From JALOAT01 sp041677345 (lineage in GTDB: Bacteria > Pseudomonadota > Gammaproteobacteria > Thiohalomonadales > Thiohalomonadaceae): a stretch of 12,976 bases of DNA. Made by a program: the position numbers and the translations under genes. Below are positions 1-7,104 of this stretch, in pieces. How positions within the stretch are numbered: the first letter of the stretch is position 1; each line of letters begins with the position of its first letter. Location of the stretch: positions 1 to 12,976 of the forward strand of contig JBAYQE010000075.1 of NCBI GenBank assembly GCA_041677345.1, written 5' to 3'. The notes under the pieces were generated by a model, which did no database searches, was not told where the DNA came from, and worked only from the letters and a program-made list of their open reading frames with translations.

Positions 1-74
1 CGCCGCGGTGTGGTGCCAAGCCGGCATGGAACAGCACCCGGGCGCGGCCAAACCTAACCAGAGGAGAGCACTGC

Positions 75-1673
75 ATGATTGCGGAAGAAGTCGTCGACCT
101 GTCGCGGCTGCAATTCGCCCTCACGGCGATGTACCACTTCCTGTTCGTACCGCTGACATTGGGCTTGTCCTTCCTGTTGGTCATCATGGAATCCGTTTAC
201 GTGATGACCGGCAAGGAGGTTTACAGGGACATGACCAAGTTCTGGGGCAAGCTGTTCGGTATCAACTTTGCCCTGGGCGTCACCACCGGCATCACCATGG
301 AATTCCAGTTCGGTACGAACTGGGCGTATTACTCGCATTATGTGGGTGACATCTTCGGTGCACCACTCGCCATCGAAGGCCTCATGGCCTTTTTCCTGGA
401 ATCCACCTTCATCGGCCTGTTCTTCTTCGGCTGGGATCGCCTGAGCAAAGGCAAGCACTTGATGGTGACCTTCCTGACGGCGTTCGGCTCGAATCTTTCG
501 GCCTTGTGGATCCTGGTCGCCAACGGCTGGATGCAGAATCCGGTTGGGTCCGAGTTCAGTTTCGAAACCATGCGCATGGAGATGACCAGCTTCGCCGAGG
601 TGCTGTTCAACCCCGTGGCACAGGTGAAGTTCGTGCACACGGTATCGGCGGGCTACACCACGGGCGCCATGTTCGTGCTGGGTATTTCCGCCTACTACCT
701 GCTGAAGGGCCGTGATCTCGGCTTCGCACGCCGCTCCTTCGCCATCGCTGCGGGCTTCGGCCTTGCCAGCGCGCTGTCGGTGATCGTGCTGGGCGACGAG
801 TCGGGCTATGAGCTCGGCGACGTGCAGCGCACCAAGCTCGCCACCATCGAGGGTGAATGGGAGACCCACCCGGCCCCGGCGGCGTTCACCCTGTTCGGAC
901 TTCCCGATCAGGAGAACATGACGACCGATTACGCCGTCAAGATACCGTATGTGCTCGGCCTCATCGCCACCCGCTCCACGGATGAGGAGATCACAGGTAT
1001 CAAGGACCTGATGGTCGAACATGAGGCGCGCATCCGCAACGGCATGGTCGCCTACGGCATGTTGCAGCGTCTGCGCTCAGGTGAGGTGACCGATGAACTC
1101 CGCGCCGAATTCGACGCAGTGAAGAAGGACATCGGCTACGGCCTGCTGCTCAAGAAGTACACCGATAACGTGGTGGATGCGACTGAAGAGCAGATCCAGA
1201 TGGCGGTGAAGGACACCATCCCCGAGGTGGCGCCATTGTTCTGGACCTTCCGCGTCATGGTGGCCACGGGCTTCCTGATGCTGTTCATCTTCGCTGCGGC
1301 GTTCTACTACTGCGCGAAGCGCCAGGTAGGCGAGAAGAAGTGGCTGCTCAAGCTCGCCCTCTACGGCATCCCGCTGCCCTGGATCGCCGCCGAAACCGGC
1401 TGGTTCATAGCCGAGTACGGCCGTCAGCCCTGGTCCATCGGCGAGGTGCTGCCCGTGAACCTTTCCACCTCAACGCTGACCACCGGCGATCTCGCCTTCT
1501 CGCTCATCGGCTTCGTCGGCTTCTACACGCTGCTGCTGTGCGTCGAGATGTACCTGATGTTCAAGTACGCCCGCCTCGGCCCCTCCAGCCTCGGCACCGG
1601 CCGTTATCACTTCGAAGAGAAAGACCAACGCGAAGGTGCGGAGATCGCAAAGGTCTCCCATGTACCCGTATGA
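75..1673 (+). CDS. cydA: Cytochrome bd-type quinol oxidase subunit I (CydA)
   Basis: Catalytic subunit of cytochrome bd, the inner-membrane terminal oxidase that oxidises quinol and reduces O2 to water. The 532-residue protein follows E. coli CydA almost residue for residue with an offset of +2. The haem ligands are H21 (b595), H188 and M395 (b558). The conserved acidic residues are E101, E109 and E447, and the GRQPW motif is at 449-453. Quinol-binding K254 and E259 lie in a long periplasmic Q-loop (about 240-390), so this is the E. coli-like long-Q-loop type, not the short-loop cyanide-insensitive CioA type. Start: a GAGGAGAG ribosome site at 61-68 sits 6 nt before ATG 75. It is the first gene of cydA-cydB-cydX-ybgE. 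The promoter and any upstream gene lie mostly outside the window; bases 1-74 show nothing recognisable. No truncation or missing residue is seen. Confidence 0.98.
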   Translation: MIAEEVVDLSRLQFALTAMYHFLFVPLTLGLSFLLVIMESVYVMTGKEVYRDMTKFWGKLFGINFALGVTTGITMEFQFGTNWAYYSHYVGDIFGAPLAIEGLMAFFLESTFIGLFFFGWDRLSKGKHLMVTFLTAFGSNLSALWILVANGWMQNPVGSEFSFETMRMEMTSFAEVLFNPVAQVKFVHTVSAGYTTGAMFVLGISAYYLLKGRDLGFARRSFAIAAGFGLASALSVIVLGDESGYELGDVQRTKLATIEGEWETHPAPAAFTLFGLPDQENMTTDYAVKIPYVLGLIATRSTDEEITGIKDLMVEHEARIRNGMVAYGMLQRLRSGEVTDELRAEFDAVKKDIGYGLLLKKYTDNVVDATEEQIQMAVKDTIPEVAPLFWTFRVMVATGFLMLFIFAAAFYYCAKRQVGEKKWLLKLALYGIPLPWIAAETGWFIAEYGRQPWSIGEVLPVNLSTSTLTTGDLAFSLIGFVGFYTLLLCVEMYLMFKYARLGPSSLGTGRYHFEEKDQREGAEIAKVSHVPV

Positions 1674-1678
1674 ATCGT

Positions 1679-1717
1679 TCCTTTGCGTTCCTTGACGGCC
1701 TTGGCGTCTTTGCGTTG
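1679..1717. repeat. Copy of a CGCAAAGACGCAAAGG-type intergenic repeat
   Basis: Within the 61-nt cydA-cydB spacer, the minus strand reads as degenerate tandem units (CGCAAAGACGCCAAGG, then CGTCAAGG, then ACGCAAAGG). From memory, this resembles a simple intergenic repeat family built on CGCAAAG/ACGCAAAGG that is scattered in many environmental bacterial genomes. The plus strand reads CTTTGCGTTCCTTGACGG and CTTGGCGTCTTTGCGTTG. The element ends just before the cydB ribosome site at 1720-1725. Its function is unknown. Chance low-complexity similarity is possible, because only one copy is in the window. Confidence 0.45.
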
Positions 1718-1734
1718 AAGAGGAGTAATCAATA

Positions 1735-2877
1735 ATGGTCCTGGACTATGAAACGCTGAAACTGGTGTGGTGGCTGTTGGTGGGCGTGCTGCTCATCGGC
1801 TTCGTCATCACGGACGGCTTCGATATGGGCGTCGGCGCGCTGCTGCCGTTCCTCGGCAAGAACGACGAGGAGCGCCGCGTGATCATCAATACGGTCGGCC
1901 CGCACTGGGACGGCAACCAGGTGTGGTTCATCACCGCCGGCGGCGCCATTTTTGCCGCGTGGCCGGCGGTGTATGCAGCGGCCTTCTCGGGCTTCTACAT
2001 CGCCATGCTGCTGGTATTGTTCGCCTTGTTCTTCCGCCCGGTGGGTTTCGATTACCGTTCGAAGGTGGCCGACCCGCGCTGGCGCAATACATGGGACTGG
2101 GGTCTGTTCGTAGGCGGCGCTGTGCCGGCACTGCTGTTCGGCGTGGCCTTCGGCAACGTGATCCTGGGCGTGCCGTTCCATCTGGATGAATTCCTGCGTC
2201 CCACCTACACCGGCTCGTTCTTCGGTCTGCTGCGCCCCTTCGCGCTGCTGGCCGGCGTGGTGAGCCTGTCCATGCTGGTGATGCACGGGGCCATCTGGCT
2301 GCACTGGCGCACGGTGAATCCCATTGCCTCCCGCGCCCGCACCGCCGCCACCTATGCCGGCATCGTGATGATCGTGGCCTTCGCCGCCGCCGGCCTATGG
2401 CTGGCAAGCGGCATGGACGGCTTCCGCATCGTTGACATGCCGCCCACCGATGCGCTGCCCAACCCGCTGGCCAAGAGCGTGGAGATCGTCAACGGGGCCT
2501 GGATGAGCAACTACGACACCTACCCGTGGATGATGGCTGCGCCGGCGCTCGGCTTTGGGGGTGCGGCGCTGGCCATCCTGTTCGTGCGTCTGGGCCGCTC
2601 GGCGTGTGCCTTCGTGTCCAGCTCGTTGGGCATGGCCGGCGTGATCCTCACGGCGGGCTTCTCCATGTTCCCGTTCGTGCTGCCCTCGAACACGCATCCG
2701 GCCAGCAGCCTCACGGTGTGGGACGCGCCGTCGAGCCACCTCACGCTCACGGTGATGTTCTGGGCCGCGGTGATCTTCGTGCCCATCATTCTCAGCTACA
2801 CGGTGTGGACCTACCGCGCCATGTGGGGCAAGTACACGGTGGAGCACATCCGCGCCCACGAGCACGAGGCGTATTGA
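1735..2877 (+). CDS. cydB: Cytochrome bd-type quinol oxidase subunit II (CydB)
   Basis: Membrane partner of CydA that completes cytochrome bd. It has 380 residues (E. coli CydB 379) and aligns throughout. The N-terminal WWLLVGVLLIGF helix is followed by TDGFDMGVG (26-34), with D30 equal to E. coli D29, and by GPHWDGNQVW (55-64), with D59 equal to E. coli D58 of the proton-input region. Further matches are FRPVGFDYRSK near residue 100, MFPFVLPS near 308, and a C-terminal PIILSYTVWTY helix ending in MWGKYT. There are roughly eight hydrophobic segments. Start: AGGAG at 1721-1725 lies 9 nt before ATG 1735. It is 61 nt downstream of cydA, with no terminator between, so it is very probably co-transcribed. 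The spacer carries a repeat-like sequence. Confidence 0.98.
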   Translation: MVLDYETLKLVWWLLVGVLLIGFVITDGFDMGVGALLPFLGKNDEERRVIINTVGPHWDGNQVWFITAGGAIFAAWPAVYAAAFSGFYIAMLLVLFALFFRPVGFDYRSKVADPRWRNTWDWGLFVGGAVPALLFGVAFGNVILGVPFHLDEFLRPTYTGSFFGLLRPFALLAGVVSLSMLVMHGAIWLHWRTVNPIASRARTAATYAGIVMIVAFAAAGLWLASGMDGFRIVDMPPTDALPNPLAKSVEIVNGAWMSNYDTYPWMMAAPALGFGGAALAILFVRLGRSACAFVSSSLGMAGVILTAGFSMFPFVLPSNTHPASSLTVWDAPSSHLTLTVMFWAAVIFVPIILSYTVWTYRAMWGKYTVEHIRAHEHEAY

Positions 2878-2891
2878 TTGGAGCCTGCCAG

Positions 2892-2920
2892 GACCGGGGG
2901 GTGTACACGGCGCCCCGGTC
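2892..2920 (+). promoter_or_regulatory. Stem-loop in the cydB-cydX spacer
   Basis: GACCGGGG (2892-2899) and CCCCGGTC (2913-2920) form a perfect 8-bp stem around a 13-nt loop that contains the palindrome GTGTACAC. No T-run follows, so it is not a classical terminator. It lies in the 78-nt gap before cydX. It may stabilise the cydAB mRNA 3' end or set the relative expression of CydX; that role is inference. Confidence 0.5.
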
Positions 2921-2955
2921 TTGCAGACCTTGAGACCTGTAGGAGGAATGTAACG

Positions 2956-3060
2956 ATGTGGTATTTCGCCTGGATCCTCGGCGTCCTGCTGGCCTGCGCC
3001 TTCGGCATCATCAATGTGATGTGGCTGGAGTCGGAAAAGGACCTGGACGCGGGTTGCTGA
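2956..3060 (+). CDS. cydX: Cytochrome bd small subunit CydX
   Basis: Single-helix small subunit of cytochrome bd that stabilises the haem site of the CydAB complex. It is 34 residues long and begins MWYFAWILGVLLACAFGIIN, nearly identical to the E. coli CydX start. The conserved glutamate after the helix is E25, and a short charged tail follows (ESEKDLDAGC). A strong AGGAGGA at 2941-2947 sits 8-9 nt before ATG 2956 and fixes the start. An immediate ATG-TAA start-stop pair (2948-2953) lies between the ribosome site and the gene, but it is too close to the SD to be an obvious start. Hairpins flank the gene on both sides. The gene is small enough to be missed by default gene callers. Confidence 0.95.
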   Translation: MWYFAWILGVLLACAFGIINVMWLESEKDLDAGC

Positions 3061-3071
3061 GCCGTCCCACC

Positions 3072-3100
3072 GCCCCCGGCGCGGCGCGCCGGGGGCTTTT
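3072..3100 (+). terminator. Terminator-like hairpin between cydX and ybgE
   Basis: GCCCCCGGCGC (3072-3082) pairs perfectly with GCGCCGGGGGC (3086-3096) across a 3-nt loop, followed by TTTT (3097-3100). This 11-bp all-GC stem with a short T-run resembles an intrinsic terminator. It lies 11 nt after the cydX stop and before the ybgE ribosome site, so it may end most cydABX transcripts and leave ybgE on read-through, or it may act as a processing or stability element. Confidence 0.75.
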
Positions 3101-3113
3101 CGCAGGAATCGTC

Positions 3114-3395
3114 GTGGCCATCCCCTATCCCCATGCCCTCTGGGGCCGCCTGCTCTCCCTTGCGCTGGCAGTCGGCCTGAGCGCCCTCATTTTCCTGGAG
3201 CCCCAAGCCATTGCGGCCTTGGACGGGAAGCCACGGGCCATGCTGCTCACCGTTTCGCTATGGGGCATCGCGGCGGGGTTCGTGCATGGCACCGGCTTCA
3301 TCCCACGACTTGCCTTCTGGCGAGTCTGTTTCCATCCCGCCACCGCCTGGCTGCTCATGACCCTGGGCAGCGCATTTCTGCTACAGATTTCCTAA
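3114..3395 (+). CDS. ybgE: Cyd operon protein YbgE
   Basis: Small membrane protein of the cyd operon with no firmly known function. The 93-residue product (E. coli YbgE 97) has the family layout: an N-terminal helix (LLSLALAVGLSALIFLEP), a central helix (LLTVSLWGIAAGFVHGTGFIPR) with the AGFVHGTGF core matching E. coli AGVIHGVGF, and a C-terminal hydrophobic helix (WLLMTLGSAFLLQIS). Start: GTG 3114 is chosen because AGGA (3104-3107) lies 6 nt upstream and the protein then begins MAIPYPHALW at the expected distance from the first helix. Upstream in-frame codons run into the cydX gene and hairpin, and give no YbgE-like sequence. Spacing to cydX is 53 nt, across a terminator-like hairpin. Confidence 0.85.
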   Translation: MAIPYPHALWGRLLSLALAVGLSALIFLEPQAIAALDGKPRAMLLTVSLWGIAAGFVHGTGFIPRLAFWRVCFHPATAWLLMTLGSAFLLQIS

Positions 3396-3452
3396 TTTGA
3401 CGTTTTATCCGCGCCCGTTTGGCGCTACGATACACGGCTCAGTACGGATTTG

Positions 3453-3473
3453 GCGTACGCGTAACGCGTAACG
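3453..3473. repeat. Tandem ACGCGTA repeat upstream of sqr
   Basis: The palindrome GCGTACGC (3453-3460) runs into two adjacent ACGCGTA units (3457-3463, 3464-3470) and a third partial ACG. It lies about 100 nt before the sqr start, in the 172-nt ybgE-sqr spacer, and could be an operator or just a degenerate intergenic repeat. I found no convincing -35/-10 pair in this spacer. Confidence 0.35.
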
Positions 3474-3567
3474 GCCCTTGTGTAATTTTAGAAACACTGT
3501 AACACGCCCCCGCCGCAGCAGCAGCGGGACGCTGCTTCGATCCCTTCGATCTTCGAGGAGCTGACAA

Positions 3568-4854
3568 ATGGCCCACATCGTGATCCTCGGCGCCGGTACC
3601 GGTGGCCTTCCTTGCGCTTACGAATTGCGCGATGCACTCGGTAACGAGCACCGCATCACGGTCGTGAACGCCAATGACTATTTCCAGTTCGTGCCGTCCA
3701 ATCCCTGGATCGGCGTGGGCTGGCGCAAGCGCTCCGACATCACCTTCCCGCTGCGGCCTTACCTGCAACGCCGCAACATCGACCTGGTGGTGGACACCGT
3801 CACCAAGATCGTGCCCGAAGACAACCGCCTGGAACTGAAGGGCGGCGAGCACGTCACGTTCGACTACCTGATCATCGCCACTGGCCCGAAGCTGGCCTTC
3901 GAGGAAGTGGAAGGGTCCGGCCCCCACGGCGGTCACACCCACTCCGTTTGCACCGTGGATCACGCCGAACTGGCCCATGCCGACTACCTGAAGCTGGTGG
4001 ACGAGCCCGGTCCCGTGATCATCGGCGCCATGGCCGGTGCAAGCTGCTTCGGTCCGGCCTATGAATTCGCCGCCATCGTCGACAGCAACCTGCGCAAGCG
4101 CAAGATCCGCGACCGCGTGCCCATGACCATGGTCACCTCCGAGCCTTACATCGGCCATCTGGGCCTGGGCGGCGTGGGCGACTCCAAGGGCATGATGGAA
4201 TCCGAGCTGCGCAACCGCCACATCAAGTGGATCTGTAACGCCAAGGTGAGCAAGGTCGAGGCCGGCAAGATGTTCGTTGCCGAGCACAACGACAAGGGCG
4301 AAGTGATCAAGGAGCACGAGCTGCCGTTCAAGTTCTCCATGATGTTGCCCTCGTTCAAGGGCGTGGAACCCGTGGCGGCAGTGGAAGGCCTGTGCAATCC
4401 GCGCGGCTTCGTCGTCGTGGACGCGCAGCAGCGCAGCCCCAAGTACCCGAACATCTACGCCCTCGGCGTGTGCATCGCCATCCCGCCGGTGGAAGCGACC
4501 CCGGTGCCCACCGGCGCACCCAAGACCGGCTACATGATCGAGTCCATGACCACCGCCATCGTGCACAACATCCGCGACGAGCTGGCCGGCAAGACCCCGC
4601 ACGAGACCGGTACCTGGAACGCCATCTGCCTGGCCGACCTGGGCGACTCCGGCGCGGCCTTCGTGGCCCTGCCGCAGATCCCGCCGCGCAACGTCACCTG
4701 GTTCAAGAAGGGCAAGTGGGTGCATTGGGCGAAGATCGCCTTCGAGAAGTACTTCATGCGCAAGATGAAGAAGGGTACCTCCGAGCCCATCTACGAGAAG
4801 TACGTGCTGAAGCTGTTGGGCATCACCCGTCTGAAGAACAAGGCCGGCGAGTAA
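3568..4854 (+). CDS. sqr: Sulfide:quinone oxidoreductase (SQR)
   Basis: FAD enzyme at the cytoplasmic-membrane surface that oxidises sulfide to polysulfide/S0 and passes the electrons to quinone. The 428-residue protein resembles the A. ferrooxidans SQR (about 434 residues) along its full length. The N-terminal FAD-binding GAGTGG motif is at 8-13, the conserved NDYFQFVPSNPWIGVGW at 36-52, and SEPYIGHLGLGGVGDSKG at 191-208. All three redox cysteines are present: C128 (SVCTVDH), C160 (GASCFGP) and C354 (NAICLADLGD). The nearby conserved histidines H132 and H197 are also there. The basic amphipathic C-terminus (about 380-425) fits membrane attachment. Start: GAGGAG at 3555-3560 lies 7 nt before ATG 3568. 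The gene is followed by a strong terminator. Its position after cydABX-ybgE suggests it feeds quinol to cytochrome bd. A related FAD-disulfide reductase is unlikely, given all three cysteines. Confidence 0.95.
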   Translation: MAHIVILGAGTGGLPCAYELRDALGNEHRITVVNANDYFQFVPSNPWIGVGWRKRSDITFPLRPYLQRRNIDLVVDTVTKIVPEDNRLELKGGEHVTFDYLIIATGPKLAFEEVEGSGPHGGHTHSVCTVDHAELAHADYLKLVDEPGPVIIGAMAGASCFGPAYEFAAIVDSNLRKRKIRDRVPMTMVTSEPYIGHLGLGGVGDSKGMMESELRNRHIKWICNAKVSKVEAGKMFVAEHNDKGEVIKEHELPFKFSMMLPSFKGVEPVAAVEGLCNPRGFVVVDAQQRSPKYPNIYALGVCIAIPPVEATPVPTGAPKTGYMIESMTTAIVHNIRDELAGKTPHETGTWNAICLADLGDSGAAFVALPQIPPRNVTWFKKGKWVHWAKIAFEKYFMRKMKKGTSEPIYEKYVLKLLGITRLKNKAGE

Positions 4855-4880
4855 ATCCTGCCCGCCGCTCGGGAAGATAC

Positions 4881-4912
4881 GCAGAGGGCGCCGCAAGACG
4901 CCCTCTGCTTTT
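4881..4912 (+). terminator. Intrinsic terminator of sqr
   Basis: GCAGAGGGCG (4881-4890) and CGCCCTCTGC (4899-4908) form a perfect 10-bp stem with an 8-nt loop, followed by TTTT (4909-4912). It starts 26 nt after the sqr stop. Confidence 0.9.
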
Positions 4913-5373
4913 CCGGGCATCGCTCACTCCCCCGCGACGACGAACGCACAAAGGAGCCTGCCCCAGGCCACCGTACCGTTGCTTCCGTCACCCACATGCG
5001 CGAGGCGGAGCTGCGCTCCCTGGCGCCCGCTACACCTTGTGGGCCGAGCAGGGCCCGCCTGCGGTGGCACGTGAAGCATGGCGCAACATTGTCATCCATG
5101 GCGCATATTGCTGGCTGTCTATGCCATTTTCGACACCATCCCAATAGCCACACACCCCGGGCGTGTATATAAATAACCTGACGTTTCTATGGCTTGCACA
5201 GCGACCGCCGCAGGCTTCCCGCAAGTCATACATGGCACTCCACTTGCAATAACCAAGTCGGAGTTCTCCCTCACTCCAAACCCCTGCGTCCGCCTGGACG
5301 CGCCTTCGGCGCATGGAAGCGCCCTTTTTTTCTGGAGCCCGGGGTCGTGCGGGCCTTGCAAGCGGGGGAGTCT
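4913..5373. other. Gene-poor spacer between sqr and cydC
   Basis: Several frames stay open here, but none gives a protein I recognise, a good ribosome site with a matching start, or normal composition. What can be seen is a direct repeat (CATGGCGCAACATTG at 5077-5091 and CATGGCGCATATTG at 5097-5110, 20 nt apart), an AT-rich TATATAAATAA patch at 5166-5176 with no good -35 partner, and a terminator-like hairpin at 5300-5331. An unannotated small RNA on the plus strand is possible but unproven. Confidence 0.5.
5300..5331 (+). terminator. Orphan terminator-like element with two alternative hairpins
   Basis: GCGCC (5300-5304), GGCGC (5308-5312) and GCGCC (5319-5323) are spaced so that the middle arm can pair with either neighbour. 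Pairing 2+3 leaves a hairpin followed by C and seven T (5325-5331), an intrinsic-terminator shape. Pairing 1+2 would disrupt it. It points along the plus strand, where the nearest gene upstream is sqr, already terminated 390 bp earlier. The T-run is on the wrong strand to end cydDC. Confidence 0.5.
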
Positions 5374-7104
5374 TCAGTCGTGCAGGCGGGCATGCATGCC
5401 CGCATACAAGCCGCCTGCCGCCAACAACTCGACATGAGTCCCGCGTTCCACGATGCGCCCACGGTCGAGCAGCAGGATCTCATCCATGGCCTCCAGCCCT
5501 ACCAGGCGATGGGTGATGAGCAGCACGCTGCGCCCTTCCATGAGCCGGAACAAGGCGCGCATCAGTTGCCGTTCCGTTTCGGCATCCAGTCCCTCGGTAG
5601 GCTCATCCAGCAGCAGTACCGGCGCATCCTTGAGCAAGGCGCGGGCGATGGCCACGCGGCGCGCCTGACCGCCCGAGAGACGCAGGCCCGCCTCACCCAC
5701 CCAGGTATCCAGGCCATCGGGCTGGCTGGCCACGAAGTCATGCAACTGTGCTACGTCCAATGCAGCCGCCAGCGCCGCCTCGCTGGCGAGCGGGTTGGCG
5801 ACCCGCAGGTTTTCGCGCAGCGTGGAAGTGAAAAGATGGGTCGCTTGTGAGACTACGGCGAAATGACGACGGAGATCGTCACCCCGATAGCTACGCAGGT
5901 CGTGGTCCCCGAACAGGATGCGCCCGTCCTGTGGGTCCCAAAAACGCAGCAGCAGGTTGAGCAAGGTGCTCTTACCCGAGCCGGTAGCCCCCACCACGGC
6001 GACGCGCCGCCCCGACGCCACCTCCAGCGTGATCCCCTGCAGCGCCGGGGGCGCGCCGGGGCCATAACTGAACGTGACGTCCTGCAGTGCGATGCCATGA
6101 TGCGACGGCACGGGCGATGCCGCGGCCGGATCCGGTGCCTGGGGACGCGCATCCACGATCTCGAAAATGCGGCGGGCCGCGCCCAGGGTCTGTCCCAACA
6201 TCTGGAAGGCCTGGGGCAAGGGCATCACCACCTCGAAGCTGGCGAGGGCGAACAACACCACCATGGCCAGTTCCGGGCGTTCCAGCACACCGCTGCCGAG
6301 CAGGGGAATGGCGACCAGCGCCATGGTCCAGGCGGTCAGGTTGGCGCCCAGACCCAGCGAGGCCTGCGCCAGTCCGCTGAGCCGGCTCATCTGTGCCTGA
6401 GCGGCGATGAGTTCGCCGCTGGCGCGCCGGATCTGTACCGCCTGGCGCTCGCCGGCGCCGTACACCAGCAACTCGCTCATCCCCTGCAGGGCGTCCACTG
6501 CGCCGGCTTGCAGGCTGGCGTTGGTCTCCACCAGCGCCCGGCCCGGGCGCCGCCCGAGGCGCTGCAGGACGAAGGGGACGACCACGCCCGCGATGGTCAG
6601 GAAGGCCAGGTTCACCAGCGCCAGCGAGGGGTGATACCACGCCAGGAACACGCCCACGGCCACGGCACCGAGCAGCGCCACCGCCACCGGTACCAGGATG
6701 CGCAGGTACAGGTTGTCCAGGGTGTCGATGTCGGCGCGGATGCGGCTCAGCAGATCGCCGCTGCGGTATTGCTGCAGGCGAGCGGGCGCAAGCGGCTCCA
6801 GGTGTTCGTAGAACCACACCCGCAGTCCTGACAGCAGGCGGAAGGTGGCCTCGTGGGTCACCAGGCGCTCGCCGTAGCGGCCCACGGTACGCACGATGGC
6901 GAAGGTGCGGATCAACGCCGCCGGTGAGAAATAGTTCATGGTCACGCCGGCGAGGCCCGCCAGCGCCATCGCAGCGATGAACCAGCCGGACACCGCCATG
7001 AGCCCCACGTTGGCGACCAGCGTAGCGAAGGCGATGAGCACGCCGAGTGCCATGGGCTTCCAGTAAGGGATCACGAGACGCGCCAGTCGCAGCAAGTCCT
7101 TCAC
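5374..7104 (-). CDS. cydC: Thiol reductant ABC exporter subunit CydC
   Basis: Half of the CydDC heterodimeric ABC exporter, which moves cysteine/glutathione to the periplasm and is required to assemble cytochrome bd. The 576-residue protein has an N-terminal six-helix membrane domain (about 15-310) with the CydC-typical VSGWFIAA near 38-45 and RTVGRYGERLVTHEATFR at 72-89. The ATPase domain has Walker A GATGSGKST (372-380), Q-loop Q420, signature LSGGQ (476-480), Walker B VLLLDEP (496-502), D-loop EGLD and switch H532. Start: GTG at 7104-7102 overlaps the cydD stop by 4 nt (GTGA), with GGAGGT 6 nt upstream, so translation is probably coupled. It runs convergent to sqr. No minus-strand terminator is visible after it. 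Confidence 0.95.
   Translation of the reverse strand: MKDLLRLARLVIPYWKPMALGVLIAFATLVANVGLMAVSGWFIAAMALAGLAGVTMNYFSPAALIRTFAIVRTVGRYGERLVTHEATFRLLSGLRVWFYEHLEPLAPARLQQYRSGDLLSRIRADIDTLDNLYLRILVPVAVALLGAVAVGVFLAWYHPSLALVNLAFLTIAGVVVPFVLQRLGRRPGRALVETNASLQAGAVDALQGMSELLVYGAGERQAVQIRRASGELIAAQAQMSRLSGLAQASLGLGANLTAWTMALVAIPLLGSGVLERPELAMVVLFALASFEVVMPLPQAFQMLGQTLGAARRIFEIVDARPQAPDPAAASPVPSHHGIALQDVTFSYGPGAPPALQGITLEVASGRRVAVVGATGSGKSTLLNLLLRFWDPQDGRILFGDHDLRSYRGDDLRRHFAVVSQATHLFTSTLRENLRVANPLASEAALAAALDVAQLHDFVASQPDGLDTWVGEAGLRLSGGQARRVAIARALLKDAPVLLLDEPTEGLDAETERQLMRALFRLMEGRSVLLITHRLVGLEAMDEILLLDRGRIVERGTHVELLAAGGLYAGMHARLHD
5386..5403. repeat. Perfect 18-bp palindrome at the 3' end of cydC
   Basis: GCGGGCATGCATGCCCGC is its own reverse complement. 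It falls within the codons for AGMHAR, ten codons before the cydC stop. GCAGGCGG (5382-5389) and CCGCCTGC (5411-5418) offer a competing outer pairing. It may help 3'-end processing of cydDC mRNA or simply be coincidental in GC-rich coding sequence. Confidence 0.4.

Noticed and set aside
54..1022. Long open frame on the minus strand opposite cydA (322 codons)
   Set aside because: It is a mirror of the strongly supported cydA reading frame, is rich in H, E, R and G, and has no recognisable domain. It is a high-GC artefact.
3397..3431. TTGACG ... TACGAT as an sqr promoter
   Set aside because: The spacer is 23 nt, too long for a sigma70 promoter, and no better -10 lies 16-18 nt from TTGACG.
3439..4920. 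Long open frame on the minus strand opposite sqr (493 codons)
   Set aside because: It is the antisense frame of sqr, with low-complexity H/G/D/V-rich translation and no family features.
5030..5437. Small open frames on both strands between sqr and cydC
   Set aside because: None has a ribosome site with proper spacing or a recognisable sequence, and they overlap each other and the cydC end.
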